Part shown: piece by piece, positions 8,502 to 16,806 of the stretch | Position numbering within the stretch: the first letter of the stretch is position 1 | Layout: the number at the start of each line of letters is the position of its first letter | Program-made: the position numbers and the translations under genes | DNA from: Casp-actino8 sp964563545 | GTDB lineage: Bacteria > Actinomycetota > Acidimicrobiia > Acidimicrobiales > Ilumatobacteraceae | DNA: 64,000 nt | Reading direction: 5' to 3' | NCBI GenBank assembly: GCA_964563545.1 | Contig: CAZLXB010000005.1 | Span: 33,431-97,430, forward strand | Notes under the pieces: generated by a model | Told to the model about the DNA's origin: nothing | Databases searched by the model: none | Seen by the model: only the letters and a program-made list of their open reading frames with translations

Positions 8502-8951
8502 ATGAGCAAGACCGAGAACCGACCCGATGTGCACGACATCGCATCGGCTCGATTGAAGTCGATCAATCAGCGTTATTCCGACGGTCGTCGACGCCTGGTC
8601 GATGTTCTCTCGTCGGCCAAGCATCCACTCGTGACGACCGAGATCTCGGCGGCGACGAGCGAACTCCCTCAGAGCAGCGTGTATCGGAATCTCGCCGTGC
8701 TCGAGGAGGCGGGAATCGTGGTGAAGGTCCTGACGAATGGAGAGCGCTCGGCTTTCGAACTCGCCGAGGATCTGAAGGGACACCACCATCATCTGGTCTG
8801 TGTGTCGTGCGGACAAGTCGTCGACATCGAGATGCCCGAAGCCATCGAGCGTCAACTCGGCGAGGGCCTCGCACCCACGGCCAGAGCGGCCGGTTTCACG
8901 TTGCTCGGACACCGTCTCGACCTCATGGGTCGTTGCGGTCAGTGCTCCTGA
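8502..8951 (+). CDS. Fur family transcriptional regulator
   Basis: A 149-aa metal-responsive repressor. An N-terminal winged helix (LVDVLSSAKHPLVTTEIS... SSVYRNLAVLEEAGIV) is followed by a dimerisation/metal domain with HHHHLVCVSCGQVVDIE and a C-terminal RCGQCS. The two CxxC pairs form the structural zinc site of Fur proteins. Whether it senses iron, zinc or peroxide cannot be told from the sequence. The last 13 bp overlap, tail to tail, with the DUF1003 gene on the other strand. Confidence 0.88.
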   Translation: MSKTENRPDVHDIASARLKSINQRYSDGRRRLVDVLSSAKHPLVTTEISAATSELPQSSVYRNLAVLEEAGIVVKVLTNGERSAFELAEDLKGHHHHLVCVSCGQVVDIEMPEAIERQLGEGLAPTARAAGFTLLGHRLDLMGRCGQCS

Positions 8952-9460
8952 TCGAGCCGATTGGCGAGTTTCTCGACGACCTCGGTGAGGTAGTCGACTT
9001 TCTTCTGCAATTCTTCGAGGTCCACGATCTCGCGCACGTCCTCGGTGGTGGCGACATCGGTGAGTGACAGCCGGACACTCGCCAGTTCACGCGCGAGGAA
9101 CTCGGTGTCGGCTTGGGTGCGTTCGGCCACCTTGCGGTCGAGTTCGGTCTGAGTCCGATCGCGCGCTTCCTGGCGGTTCTGTGCGAGGAGGATCAGCGGA
9201 GCGGCATACGAGGCCTGAAGAGAGAGCACGAGGGTGAGCAGCACGAGACCGCGACCCCACGGGTCGAAAGTCCAGGATTCGGGAACGATGACGTTGTACG
9301 CGATCCAGAAGATGATGACGCCCGATTGCCACACGAGATAGCGCGCGGTTCCGAGCGTGCGGGCGATGGCCTCGGAGAACTGACCGAAGGCATCGGTGTC
9401 GTAGTGAATGCCGATACGGCGGCGACGCCGGGGCTCGGCGAGTCGGGCTTTGCGCTTCAT
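8939..9460 (-). CDS. DUF1003 membrane protein
   Basis: A 173-aa protein with a basic N-terminus and two membrane helices at about residues 38-58 and 68-95 (YLVWQSGVIIFWIAYNVIVP; LTLVLSLQASYAAPLILLAQNRQ). The ASYAAPLILLAQNRQ stretch is the DUF1003 signature. The C-terminal third is a coiled coil (DLEELQKKVDYLTEVVEKLANRL). The gene has a near-perfect ribosome site (AAGGAGGTG) just before its ATG, unusual in this window. It is separated from the MgtE-like gene upstream by 48 bp and is probably its operon partner. Function unknown. Confidence 0.8.
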   Translation of the reverse strand: MKRKARLAEPRRRRRIGIHYDTDAFGQFSEAIARTLGTARYLVWQSGVIIFWIAYNVIVPESWTFDPWGRGLVLLTLVLSLQASYAAPLILLAQNRQEARDRTQTELDRKVAERTQADTEFLARELASVRLSLTDVATTEDVREIVDLEELQKKVDYLTEVVEKLANRLDQEH

Positions 9461-9508
9461 GACACCTCCTTCGGTGAGTGGCTTCTACATGGGTTGACTC
9501 GGTGATGA

Positions 9509-10744
9509 TCAGCCGACGCGGGTCGGCGTCTCTTGTCGGCGACGTTGTCGCCAACCGGTCGGCAACGTGCGGTCGAGCACGTCGTCGACGGTGATGGCCC
9601 CGAGAAGACGGCCGGCTTCGTCACACACGCCGATGGAGAGCATGTTGTACGAGGCCAGACGCTCGGCGACCTCGCGGTCGCTGATGTCGGGTGTGATCGT
9701 GGGCTCGGTCTCGAGACATTGACCGAGCTCCATGCTCGGTGCCTCGCGAAGAAGTCGCTGAAAGTGAACCACACCGAGGTACTTGCCGGTGGGTGCTTTA
9801 TAGGGGGGACGGCAGACGAACACCTGGGCGGCGATCGACACCAGCCAATCGGGGTCGCGGATCTGGGCCAAGGCTTCGGCCACCGTGCTCGTGGGTCCGA
9901 GGACGATGATGTCGGGGGTCATGAGACCACCGGCGGTGCCGTCTTCGTAGGCGAGGAGTCGGCGCATCATGTCGGCGTCTTCATCGTCCATGGCATCGAG
10001 GATCTTGGTGCGCTGATCACCGGGCATCTCGGCAAGAAGGTCGGCGAGGTCGTCGACTTCCATCTCGTCGAGGACGGCGAGAAGTCGTTCCATGTCGAGG
10101 CCTTCGATGAGTCCGACTTGTTCGGCTTCGGGGAGTTCCTCGAGGACGTCGGCGAGTCGATCGTCGTCCATGGCCTCGGCGAGCTGACGTCGCTGGGTGA
10201 GGGGAAGTGAGCGCACGACCGCCGCAACATCGGTCGGGTGCATGTCGTGCAGACGAGCGGCTTCGGCGACCATTTCAGTAGTGGCGGCGAACAGATGCGC
10301 AACCTCGGTCCAGTCGACGAGTCGGTGACTGGGTCGGCGGCGCAATGCTGTGCGCTTGGCCAGTCGAACTTGGGCGACCTCCCAGCCACCGGACTTCGAA
10401 TCCTCGCGCCAGCGCAACGACACATCGCTGACGGTTTCGCCGTTGACCCGACGGTCGATCACGTCACGCGTCAGGAGTCGCTCACCCTTTTTCTGCTTGA
10501 AAGGATTGAGGTCGATGTCCCAGGAACGCAGGCGAACACCTTCATCGGTGATCTCGCCGACCTTGCCGGCGTTCACGAAGATGCGGCGTCGCTGACTGGC
10601 GGCCAGGAACCCGACGACACGTGGGGACGTACCGGAACGACCGGGCACGACGACGATGTCCTCGATGCGACCGATGCCCGCACCGCCCGCATCGAGAAGG
10701 GGCAGGCGCTTGATGCGGAATGCGTAGATCAGGTCGCCGGCCAT
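9509..10744 (-). CDS. PRC-barrel / MgtE-N / CBS domain protein without a membrane domain
   Basis: A 411-aa cytosolic protein. The first ~100 residues look like a PRC-barrel (IKRLPLLDAGGAGIGRIEDIVVVP). A MgtE N-domain-like helical region (SLPLTQRRQLAEAMDDDRLADVLEELPEAEQ) follows at about 165-270, then paired CBS domains to the C-terminus. The channel-forming transmembrane part of MgtE magnesium transporters is absent, as in a known actinobacterial subgroup. A magnesium-sensing or regulatory role is inferred. A TAGCCT hexamer at -12 to -7 overlaps the stop codon of the upstream gene, giving it its own leaderless promoter. Confidence 0.8.
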   Translation of the reverse strand: MAGDLIYAFRIKRLPLLDAGGAGIGRIEDIVVVPGRSGTSPRVVGFLAASQRRRIFVNAGKVGEITDEGVRLRSWDIDLNPFKQKKGERLLTRDVIDRRVNGETVSDVSLRWREDSKSGGWEVAQVRLAKRTALRRRPSHRLVDWTEVAHLFAATTEMVAEAARLHDMHPTDVAAVVRSLPLTQRRQLAEAMDDDRLADVLEELPEAEQVGLIEGLDMERLLAVLDEMEVDDLADLLAEMPGDQRTKILDAMDDEDADMMRRLLAYEDGTAGGLMTPDIIVLGPTSTVAEALAQIRDPDWLVSIAAQVFVCRPPYKAPTGKYLGVVHFQRLLREAPSMELGQCLETEPTITPDISDREVAERLASYNMLSIGVCDEAGRLLGAITVDDVLDRTLPTGWRQRRRQETPTRVG

Positions 10745-10753
10745 GCCGGCAGG

Positions 10754-11773
10754 CTACCCCCGAGCCTCGATGAGGCGGGCGACATGGCCGTAACGCTCGA
10801 AGCGATCCGGTGCGAGGTTGGCGTTGTACAGAACGAGCCGGTGGGCGATGTCTCCGTACTTGTCGACGAGTGCATCGGCGAGGCCGTCCCATGTGGACTC
10901 GGTCGTGAACACTGCGAGGTGATCGTCGGTGATCTGGGCGGCCATGCCCGCGAAGTCTCCGGCCTTCTGCTTCTCACGCACACGAGCCGTCGTGCCCTCG
11001 AATCCGGCTTCGTCCCAGATGAAGGCGTAATTGGGAGTACTTCCGTAGAAGCTGAGCATCGCTCGTAGATGCTCGCGTTCGGCATCGCGTTCTTCATCGG
11101 TGTCGCCGACGATCGTCATCACCGGAACGATGAGCGAAATGTCATCGGGTGAACGTCCGGTGAACGCCGCCCCTTCGGCGACCCGAGGAACGACATGGCG
11201 TTTCAGATAGCCGGGTTCACCGATCGGATGCACGTGAACTCCGTCGGCGACTTCGCCGGCCATCTTCAGCATCCATGGATTCACGGCGGCGATGTCGACC
11301 TTTGGATCGGGGAACTCGATCGGACCCGGACTCCATTGGCGGTTGATGAAGGTGAGTTCGTAGAAGTCGCCGTGATGGTCGAGTTCGTTGGTGCGAAAGG
11401 CGCCAAAGCAAGCCTTGACCGCGCGCACGTAATCCCGCAACCTCGGACCGGGTCGGTCGAACTCCACGCCATAGCGGCGGATCACGTGCGTCTTCACCTG
11501 AGTGCCGAGTCCGAGTCGGAAACGACCCCCCGACGCTTCCTGCAACTCCCACGCCGTCGCGGCGGTGACGAAGGGGCTGCGGGGGAAGGCAACCGCGACC
11601 CCCGTGGAAAGTTCGAGTCCGGGCGCGGCGAGCGCGGCCGCCGCGACATTGAGGTACGCGGTACGACCGGCTTCGGTGAAGAGAAGTCCGGAGAACCCAG
11701 CGGCCTGTGCCCGCCGGGCATGGTCGCCGGTTCGGGTGAGTGGAAGTGGTGTGGTCATCACGTCGACATGCAC
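10754..11773 (-). CDS. LLM-class F420-dependent oxidoreductase
   Basis: A 339-aa TIM-barrel enzyme of the luciferase-like family. The N-terminal half contains ARRAQAAGFSGLLFTEAGRTAYL and RFRLGLGTQVKTHVIRRYG, typical of the F420-using LLM group (TIGR03617-like). A late WDGLADALVDKYGDIAHRLVLY segment is also characteristic. The GTG at 11773 is chosen because TACTGT occupies exactly -12 to -7 before it. The substrate is unknown. It is divergent from a small zinc-ribbon gene at 11838. Confidence 0.8.
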   Translation of the reverse strand: MHVDVMTTPLPLTRTGDHARRAQAAGFSGLLFTEAGRTAYLNVAAAALAAPGLELSTGVAVAFPRSPFVTAATAWELQEASGGRFRLGLGTQVKTHVIRRYGVEFDRPGPRLRDYVRAVKACFGAFRTNELDHHGDFYELTFINRQWSPGPIEFPDPKVDIAAVNPWMLKMAGEVADGVHVHPIGEPGYLKRHVVPRVAEGAAFTGRSPDDISLIVPVMTIVGDTDEERDAEREHLRAMLSFYGSTPNYAFIWDEAGFEGTTARVREKQKAGDFAGMAAQITDDHLAVFTTESTWDGLADALVDKYGDIAHRLVLYNANLAPDRFERYGHVARLIEARG

Positions 11774-11779
11774 GAGCGC

Positions 11780-11785
11780 ACAGTA
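11780..11785 (-). promoter_or_regulatory. -10 element TACTGT of the LLM oxidoreductase
   Basis: Sits at -12 to -7 before the GTG at 11773. It fixes a start about 29 codons downstream of the longest open frame. Confidence 0.55.
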
Positions 11786-11837
11786 GGGCGTTCCGATGTG
11801 CCTGATCGACCGACGACCCCTGACTAGTGTCCACCAC

Positions 11838-12053
11838 GTGTCGGACGCGCTTCCTCTCACCCTGGCTCCCCAGACTCATACGTGTCCGAGATGCGCGAAG
11901 GCGCACGACGACCGTTTTTACGGTCCGTGTCGGCAGTGCCGTGACGAACTGCGGGCGACCCTTCGCAACGCGTCACGGACCATCGACGTAGCCGAGTACG
12001 AGCCGAAGATGAACGTGACTCCCAACGCCGTGGCGTTGAAGGAGAACGACTGA
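11838..12053 (+). CDS. Small zinc-ribbon-like protein
   Basis: A 71-aa protein with two CxxC knuckles, CPRC and CRQC, separated by about 12 residues, followed by a charged helix and a conserved-looking tail ending VALKEND. It probably binds one zinc ion. The GTG start is set by TAGTGT at -13 to -8 and the absence of any ribosome site. The gene lies divergently from the LLM oxidoreductase and ends 1 bp from the stop of the next minus-strand gene. I do not recognise a named family. Confidence 0.65.
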   Translation: MSDALPLTLAPQTHTCPRCAKAHDDRFYGPCRQCRDELRATLRNASRTIDVAEYEPKMNVTPNAVALKEND

Positions 12054-12054
12054 G

Positions 12055-13347
12055 TTATTCGCCCGCCGATGTGGGCAGTTGATCCTCGCGAACACCACCG
12101 CCGGGACGGAACGTCGAGTTGCGGTCGTCCTGACCAGCCTGCATCTGCTGCATCATTGTCACGAGTTCGGCCGAGGCACGTTCGTCGGCCATGATCTTTT
12201 GCATCACGGCAGCACCGGCGCCGGCCATCAAAGTCGCCTGGTTGTCGTTCAGGAACTTCATCGAGGCTCGCTGACGTTCGGTCGTGCGGTTGATCTCCGG
12301 AATCACGTAACGCGCCACCAGGTCCCAGGAGCGACGGGTGTTCTCACGGTTCGCCCAATCGTGGGCGAAGCCAAGGACGACGCCGAATCCGCCGGTCACC
12401 TGCTGAAGGTTGCGGATCGTGGCCACGAGATCGTCAGGGGTGCCGACGACCGCCGTCCCCGACGAAGTGATCTGATCGAGCAACTCCCACTTGTTCTCGA
12501 CGTGCTGGGCACCGGGTCGGCCGAGCGTCCAGACGTTGTATTCGTTGTGCCAGCGCTGCAGCCCGTCGACGGCTTCCTGACGGGCCTGTTCGCGTGATTC
12601 GGCAATGTGCCAACTCATGAGGACTCTCCAGTTGGCGCGATCAACTGTTTGCCCGTGTTTGATGGCGGCTTCTTCGGCGAAAGTCCACTGAGTGGGGAGC
12701 GCGGCGAGTCCGGCGGTGGAGTTGGACGCAATCGACAGAACCCCGCATCCGTACTTGCCGGCGAGTTGCATACCCGACGGCGACAACGTGGAGGCCGTGG
12801 CGATGGGCATGGAGTCCTGCACGGGCAGGAGTTGCAACTGGGCATCTTTCAACGTGAACCAATCGCTCTCGTGAGTGAAGCGGTCCTCGCCGCGGAGCAG
12901 ACGGAGGATCACTCCCATGGCCTCGTCTTGCCGATCGCGCTGCACGAGGGGATCGATACCGAGAGTCCAGGCGTCACTCGGCAGGGCTCCGGGTCCGGTC
13001 CCGAACATGGCTCGACCCTTCGTCATGTGATCGAGCTGGACGATTCGCTGGGCGACGTTGAAGGGATGGTGGTACGGAAGCGAGACGACGCCGGTACCGA
13101 GGCGGATGTTGGTGGTGCGCTGACCGGCCGCGGCAAGGAACATTTCCGGTGAGGCGATCATCTCCCAGCCACTCGAGTGGTGTTCGCCGCACCAGAACTC
13201 GTCGAATCCGAGATGGTCGAGATGGGCGGCGAGTTCGATGTCGCTCTGGAACTGGAGCGTGGGGTTCTCACCGACGGGGTGATGAGGAGCGAGGAAGGTT
13301 CCGAACTGAGTGCGGGGTGGACGCCCGCCGGGAAGACCGGTCGACAT
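12055..13347 (-). CDS. LLM-class flavin-dependent monooxygenase-like protein
   Basis: A 430-aa bacterial luciferase/alkanal monooxygenase-like protein. It shows FGTFLAPHHPVGENPTLQFQSDIELAAHLDHLGFDEFWCGEHHSSG near the N-terminus and the conserved RIRLGTGVVSLPYHHPFNVAQRIVQLDHMTKGR-like region. This group (limonene-hydroxylase-like LLM proteins) uses FMNH2 or F420. A polar, Met/Gln-rich C-terminal extension of about 60 residues (MMQQMQAGQDDRN) is unusual. TACGCT lies at -12 to -7 before the ATG. The substrate is unknown. Confidence 0.8.
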   Translation of the reverse strand: MSTGLPGGRPPRTQFGTFLAPHHPVGENPTLQFQSDIELAAHLDHLGFDEFWCGEHHSSGWEMIASPEMFLAAAGQRTTNIRLGTGVVSLPYHHPFNVAQRIVQLDHMTKGRAMFGTGPGALPSDAWTLGIDPLVQRDRQDEAMGVILRLLRGEDRFTHESDWFTLKDAQLQLLPVQDSMPIATASTLSPSGMQLAGKYGCGVLSIASNSTAGLAALPTQWTFAEEAAIKHGQTVDRANWRVLMSWHIAESREQARQEAVDGLQRWHNEYNVWTLGRPGAQHVENKWELLDQITSSGTAVVGTPDDLVATIRNLQQVTGGFGVVLGFAHDWANRENTRRSWDLVARYVIPEINRTTERQRASMKFLNDNQATLMAGAGAAVMQKIMADERASAELVTMMQQMQAGQDDRNSTFRPGGGVREDQLPTSAGE

Positions 13348-13423
13348 GCCACGAGCGTAGGTCTGGATCGACGTCCGCCACTCAGTGAGCGAGGGCGTAC
13401 GGGCTATTCTGAAGAAGCCCTTC

Positions 13424-13500
13424 GGGGACGTAGCTCAGCTGGCTAGAGCACCTGCTTTGCAAGCAGGGGGTCGTGGGTTCGAGTCCCATCGTCTCCACCA
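13424..13500 (+). tRNA. tRNA-Ala (TGC), CCA encoded
   Basis: Acceptor GGGGACG pairs with CGTCTCC (one G-U). The anticodon loop is TTTGCAA with TGC at 13458-13460, the T-loop is TTCGAGT, and the discriminator A is followed by an encoded CCA. A TATTCT hexamer at 13405-13410 is a plausible -10. Confidence 0.97.
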
Positions 13501-13502
13501 CG

Positions 13503-13536
13503 CGAAAGAGCCCGGCCATGCGGCCGGGCTCTTTCG
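13503..13536. terminator. Bidirectional intrinsic terminator
   Basis: A perfect 15-bp inverted repeat, arms 13503-13517 and 13522-13536, with a 4-nt loop and an A-rich/T-rich base (AAAGAG...CTCTTT). It lies between tRNA-Ala and the convergent lipoprotein gene, so it can end transcription from both sides. Confidence 0.85.
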
Positions 13537-13553
13537 TTCGGCTCCTTCGGTTT

Positions 13554-14249
13554 TCAGAAGTTGTGCACGAAAGTGGTGGCGTTCCCGTTGACGTCGATCA
13601 CGGTCAGGCGCAGGACCGAGGTCGTGGAGAGCATCGAACCGACCGCCCAGGTGGAGACGAAGGCGCTCTGGTTCGAGACCCGGCGGGCTTCGCCGCGACC
13701 CGTGAGTCCGGTGGCCGTCCAGGCGTACTCGATGCGGTCGATGTCGGCCGCACCCTCGGTGATCCTGAAGGTGACCTCGAGCGGGCTGCTCTTCTCGATC
13801 GCGAAGTCCGAGAGCGTGACCTTGAGGTTGGTCAGACCTGAGGTGTTGATCGTCGTGGTGGGGATGATCGTCGGAATCTTCACCGTGGTGGGCACACCGA
13901 CGGGGATGGTGACGACGGCGCCCGATCCGGAACTCTGATCGCCGCCGGCGGCCGGATCGTCCATCGAGCCGTCATCCACATACGACTCGTTCGGGATGTC
14001 GGCGTGATCGCTCTCGTCCTCGGGCTGGTCGGCGGCCGGGGCTTCGGTCATCACCGGCTGCTCAGCCGGGGCAACTGTCGGCTCGGCGGCCGGGGTGCTT
14101 TCGGCGACGACTTCGGTGACGGCCGTTTCCTGAGTGGCTTCGGTGTTCGAGTCATCCGATCCACAGGCGCTGAGTCCGGCCACGAGGCTGGCCACGACGA
14201 GTCCGAGGCCGGCGGCCTGGCGGAGGGAGGTGCGGCGGGTGGTGTTCAT
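13554..14249 (-). CDS. Secreted lipoprotein with low-complexity linker
   Basis: A 231-aa lipoprotein. A twin-arginine-like N-terminus (MNTTRRTSLRQAAGLGLVVAS) leads to the lipobox GLSAC at about residue 30. A long Ala/Pro/Thr/Glu-rich acidic linker (residues 35-110) follows, then a C-terminal beta-sandwich-like domain with a possible immunoglobulin or cadherin-like fold (LTVIDVNGNATTF). The start is the ATG at 14249, preceded by AAAGGAA, so this gene has a normal leader. The ligand or role is unknown. Confidence 0.7.
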   Translation of the reverse strand: MNTTRRTSLRQAAGLGLVVASLVAGLSACGSDDSNTEATQETAVTEVVAESTPAAEPTVAPAEQPVMTEAPAADQPEDESDHADIPNESYVDDGSMDDPAAGGDQSSGSGAVVTIPVGVPTTVKIPTIIPTTTINTSGLTNLKVTLSDFAIEKSSPLEVTFRITEGAADIDRIEYAWTATGLTGRGEARRVSNQSAFVSTWAVGSMLSTTSVLRLTVIDVNGNATTFVHNF

Positions 14250-14360
14250 GTGAGTTCCTTTCGGTTCGGTGTGGAGCGGTGTGCCCTCACACCGGACAAG
14301 AGCGATGAGCTCGGTACATCTCGCACTTTTCTTCAAGATACTTCTAAGATCCCCGAAACT

Positions 14361-14377
14361 ACCCCCTGAGCAGGGGT
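14361..14377 (-). terminator. Possible terminator hairpin after the photolyase-like gene
   Basis: A GC-rich inverted repeat (CCCCTG/CAGGGG with a tight loop) sits 8 nt past the photolyase-like stop. No good U-tract follows, so this is tentative. The remaining 110 bp before the lipoprotein ATG shows no ORF. Confidence 0.3.
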
Positions 14378-14384
14378 GACGTGC

Positions 14385-15872
14385 TCAGATGCGACCTTCG
14401 GCGAGGCCGGCCCGGACCTCGATTGCCCGTTTCCTGACCTCATCGAGATCCTTCAACTTGAAGGCCGCCCGCACTTGTTGGGCAACGCGGGGGTTCTTGC
14501 CGAACCGAGATTCGTGGCGGGCCATGAAATCCCAATACAGAGTGGTGAACGGGCAGGCATCCGGGCCGGTGCGCTCGGTGCGTTTGTAACGACATCCCTT
14601 GCAGTAGTCCGACATCTTGTCGATGTAGGCGCCACCCGAGGCGTACGGCTTGGTGGCCATCATGCCGCCGTCGGCGAACTGCGACATACCGATCACGTTG
14701 GGGACCATCACCCATTCGGCGCCGTCGACGAAGTTGGCCCACATCCATTCGGTGAGTGCTTGTGGCGAACTTCCGTTGATCAGCGAGAGATTGCCGATGA
14801 TCATCAGTCGTTGGATGTGATGCGCCCAACCGTGTTGATGGACTTCTCCGAGCACCGTCGAAACGCAGCGCATTTCCGTCTCGCCGGTGGAAAAGCAACG
14901 CGGTAAAGGCTGATCCGCCTCGAGAGCGTTCTTCTCCTTGTAGTCAGGCATCCAGAGCCAGTACAGACCCCACACGTACTCGCGCCACCCGATCACTTGG
15001 CGAATGAATCCCTCGGCCGACGCCAACGGAACGCGCCCCCGGGAGTATTCGAGCTGCACGGCATCGCACACCTCTCGCGGTGTGAGGAGCCCGATGTTGA
15101 GATACGGAGACAAGAGGGAGTGGGCGAGATGCCACGACGACGTGGTCATCGCGTCCTCATGAGGACCAAAGGCCGGCAGAAGTTCGGTCAGGAAGTGACG
15201 CAATCTCTCCACGGCTCCGGCGCGTGTGGTGGCCCAGAGTCCGATCGGCCGTGCTCCATGGCAATGAGGTTCGATATCGGCGAGCACTGCCTCGTCCAGA
15301 TCGTCGAGAGCCGTCACGAGCGGCATCGGCCAGTGATTGATGCCGTCGCGCGGAGGGGGCTCCCGATTCTCGGCATCGAAGTTCCAACGGCCGCCTTCGG
15401 GCTCGGGACCGTTCATGAGATAGCCGAGCCGGGTGCGCTGCGTTCGATAGAAGTCCTCCATCTTGAACGACTTGCGTCCGCTTGCCCAGTCGGCGAATTC
15501 GTCGGGATGACAGAGGAATTGATTCGAGCGGATCACCGAGCAACCGAGGGCACGGACGAGTTCGAGCCCCGACCAACTCGCCGGCTCCATGACCACCACG
15601 CTGCGTGGCGCGAACTCCGCGACGTGATCCCGGTAGCCGGTGGCGAGCGAGGAACTCCGGCGGTAGTCCACCTCGAATCCTTCAGCGCGTAATTCTTCGG
15701 CGAAGCGTCTCATCGACGTGATGACGAAATGGGCTCGCTGGACGTGCCACGACTTGGACGTCAACTTGCCGTGGCTCTCGATCATGAGCACGCGGTGCGT
15801 GGCCGGAGATGCGCCGGCGAGAGCGCTGAAACCGCGGTTCAACTGATCGCCGAGTATCCAAACCGAATCCAC
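14385..15872 (-). CDS. Photolyase-related protein (FeS-BCP / PhrB-like)
   Basis: A 495-aa flavoprotein of the cryptochrome/photolyase superfamily, in the iron-sulfur (prokaryotic 6-4 photolyase-like) branch. The N-terminal alpha/beta domain begins VWILGDQLN, with RVLMIES shortly after. The C-terminal FAD domain includes GWAHHIQRLMIIGN and WMWANFVDGAEWVMVPNVIGMSQ. Cysteines in MRCVS, DYCKGCRYK and GPDACPF match the four [4Fe-4S] ligands of this branch. DNA repair by light is the likely role. The GTG start has CACACT at -12 to -7. Confidence 0.85.
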   Translation of the reverse strand: MDSVWILGDQLNRGFSALAGASPATHRVLMIESHGKLTSKSWHVQRAHFVITSMRRFAEELRAEGFEVDYRRSSSLATGYRDHVAEFAPRSVVVMEPASWSGLELVRALGCSVIRSNQFLCHPDEFADWASGRKSFKMEDFYRTQRTRLGYLMNGPEPEGGRWNFDAENREPPPRDGINHWPMPLVTALDDLDEAVLADIEPHCHGARPIGLWATTRAGAVERLRHFLTELLPAFGPHEDAMTTSSWHLAHSLLSPYLNIGLLTPREVCDAVQLEYSRGRVPLASAEGFIRQVIGWREYVWGLYWLWMPDYKEKNALEADQPLPRCFSTGETEMRCVSTVLGEVHQHGWAHHIQRLMIIGNLSLINGSSPQALTEWMWANFVDGAEWVMVPNVIGMSQFADGGMMATKPYASGGAYIDKMSDYCKGCRYKRTERTGPDACPFTTLYWDFMARHESRFGKNPRVAQQVRAAFKLKDLDEVRKRAIEVRAGLAEGRI

Positions 15873-15893
15873 GGACCCAGTGTGGTGGTCGGA

Positions 15894-16229
15894 TCAGCGG
15901 GATGCGATGTCGTGCACCGATCGGGCGACTTCGACCGAGGCGAGCAATCCGACTCCGCGCAGACGATCGACGAGGGTCGGCTCGTTGCACACGAACCAGA
16001 GTCGTCGCCCGGAATCGGTGAGATTTCGAACCGCCCCGTGAAGGATCCCGAGCGCGGTGTCGTCCATCGAAGTGAGACCGTCGAGATCGATTGCGACACC
16101 CGGAATCGTGGTGAGCCCGGCCTTCTGGAGAGCGTCGTGGAGCCGTGGGATGGAACCCAGGTCGAGGTCACCCGAAAGCGACATGACCAAGAGCGGTGGT
16201 GTTTCGTCAATCGTGACACCGAGGGCCAT
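15894..16229 (-). CDS. STAS-domain (anti-sigma factor antagonist-like) protein
   Basis: A 111-aa single STAS domain. LVMSLSGDLDLGSIPRLHDAL, GVAIDLDGLTSMDDTALGIL and LWFVCNEPTLVDRLRGVGL give the family's strand-helix pattern. The serine of TSMDD is at the position phosphorylated in SpoIIAA-like proteins. Its partner anti-sigma kinase is not in the window. It has a textbook leaderless promoter (TAGGTT at -12 to -7). It lies 35 bp after the Tad operon but is probably transcribed separately. Confidence 0.8.
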   Translation of the reverse strand: MALGVTIDETPPLLVMSLSGDLDLGSIPRLHDALQKAGLTTIPGVAIDLDGLTSMDDTALGILHGAVRNLTDSGRRLWFVCNEPTLVDRLRGVGLLASVEVARSVHDIASR

Positions 16230-16235
16230 GGATTC

Positions 16236-16241
16236 AACCTA
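16236..16241 (-). promoter_or_regulatory. -10 element TAGGTT of the STAS gene
   Basis: Located exactly -12 to -7 from the ATG at 16229. It separates this gene's transcription from the upstream Tad genes. Confidence 0.55.
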
Positions 16242-16264
16242 CCGATCGACGATGAACTGAGGGA

Positions 16265-16636
16265 CTACTCGGTGTACATCGAGAGTTGCTCGCGCAACCA
16301 CACGTCGGGAAGCAGAGCACCGATCAGGGGGAGCTCCGTTCGATGGAGACGAGCGAGCGACACGGTGACCACGCGGTCGGTGTGGGTGACGACGGTTTCG
16401 ATGTCGTCCACATCCGACGTGGCCACCAACTCGCGCACCGCGGATTCGGGAGCGAGAGACACCGAGGCCACTCGAGTGGCGTCCCGACAGAGGTGAACGA
16501 GGCGGATCTGATCGATCGTGATCAATCCGATCTCGGCCACGAGGCTCACCGCGAGCAGCACGAGCGGCAAAGTGATTGCGAACTCGGCGACGGCCTGACC
16601 CCGGTCGCGCTCGTCGTCACGGCACTTTCGAGATGA
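16265..16636 (-). CDS. TadE-like pilus assembly protein
   Basis: A 123-aa protein starting with a charged segment, then RGQAVAEFAITLPLVLLAVSLVAEIGL, the signature transmembrane segment of TadE-type pseudopilins. A beta-rich extracellular tail follows (VVTHTDRVVTVSLARLHR). It overlaps the end of the pilin gene by 20 bp. It probably forms part of the Flp/Tad pilus envelope complex. The exact start codon is uncertain. Confidence 0.75.
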   Translation of the reverse strand, partial: SSRKCRDDERDRGQAVAEFAITLPLVLLAVSLVAEIGLITIDQIRLVHLCRDATRVASVSLAPESAVRELVATSDVDDIETVVTHTDRVVTVSLARLHRTELPLIGALLPDVWLREQLSMYTE

Positions 16637-16790
16637 CATTGTCGATGATGCGGTCGAAGAGCTCGCCGATCTTGCCGGCTCCGCCCCCACCGTTCGCCCA
16701 CGCGACCACCAGTAATGCGATGAGAGCGGCGGCGAGGATCACGAGTGCGTATTCGGAGGTTGCCTGTCCGGAGTCGCGGGTGTCGTGCAC
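16617..16790 (-). CDS. Flp-type pilin
   Basis: A 57-aa pilin-like peptide starting at GTG with AAAGGAAA as ribosome site. RDSGQATSEYALVILAAALIALLVVAWA is a type IVb (Flp) pilin motif: Gly/Glu processing region followed by one hydrophobic helix. A glycine patch (NGGGGAGK) and a short amphipathic tail complete it. It lies between the TadC-like gene and the TadE-like gene, as in mycobacteria (Rv3656c). Confidence 0.8.
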   Translation of the reverse strand: MHDTRDSGQATSEYALVILAAALIALLVVAWANGGGGAGKIGELFDRIIDNVISKVP

Positions 16791-16806
16791 GGAGTTTCCT
16801 TTCGGG

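Noticed and set aside
13385..13591. Plus-strand frame across tRNA-Ala coding a protein-like sequence
   Set aside because: It is the well-known artefact of translating the tRNA-Ala sequence; the tRNA and terminator explain the stretch.
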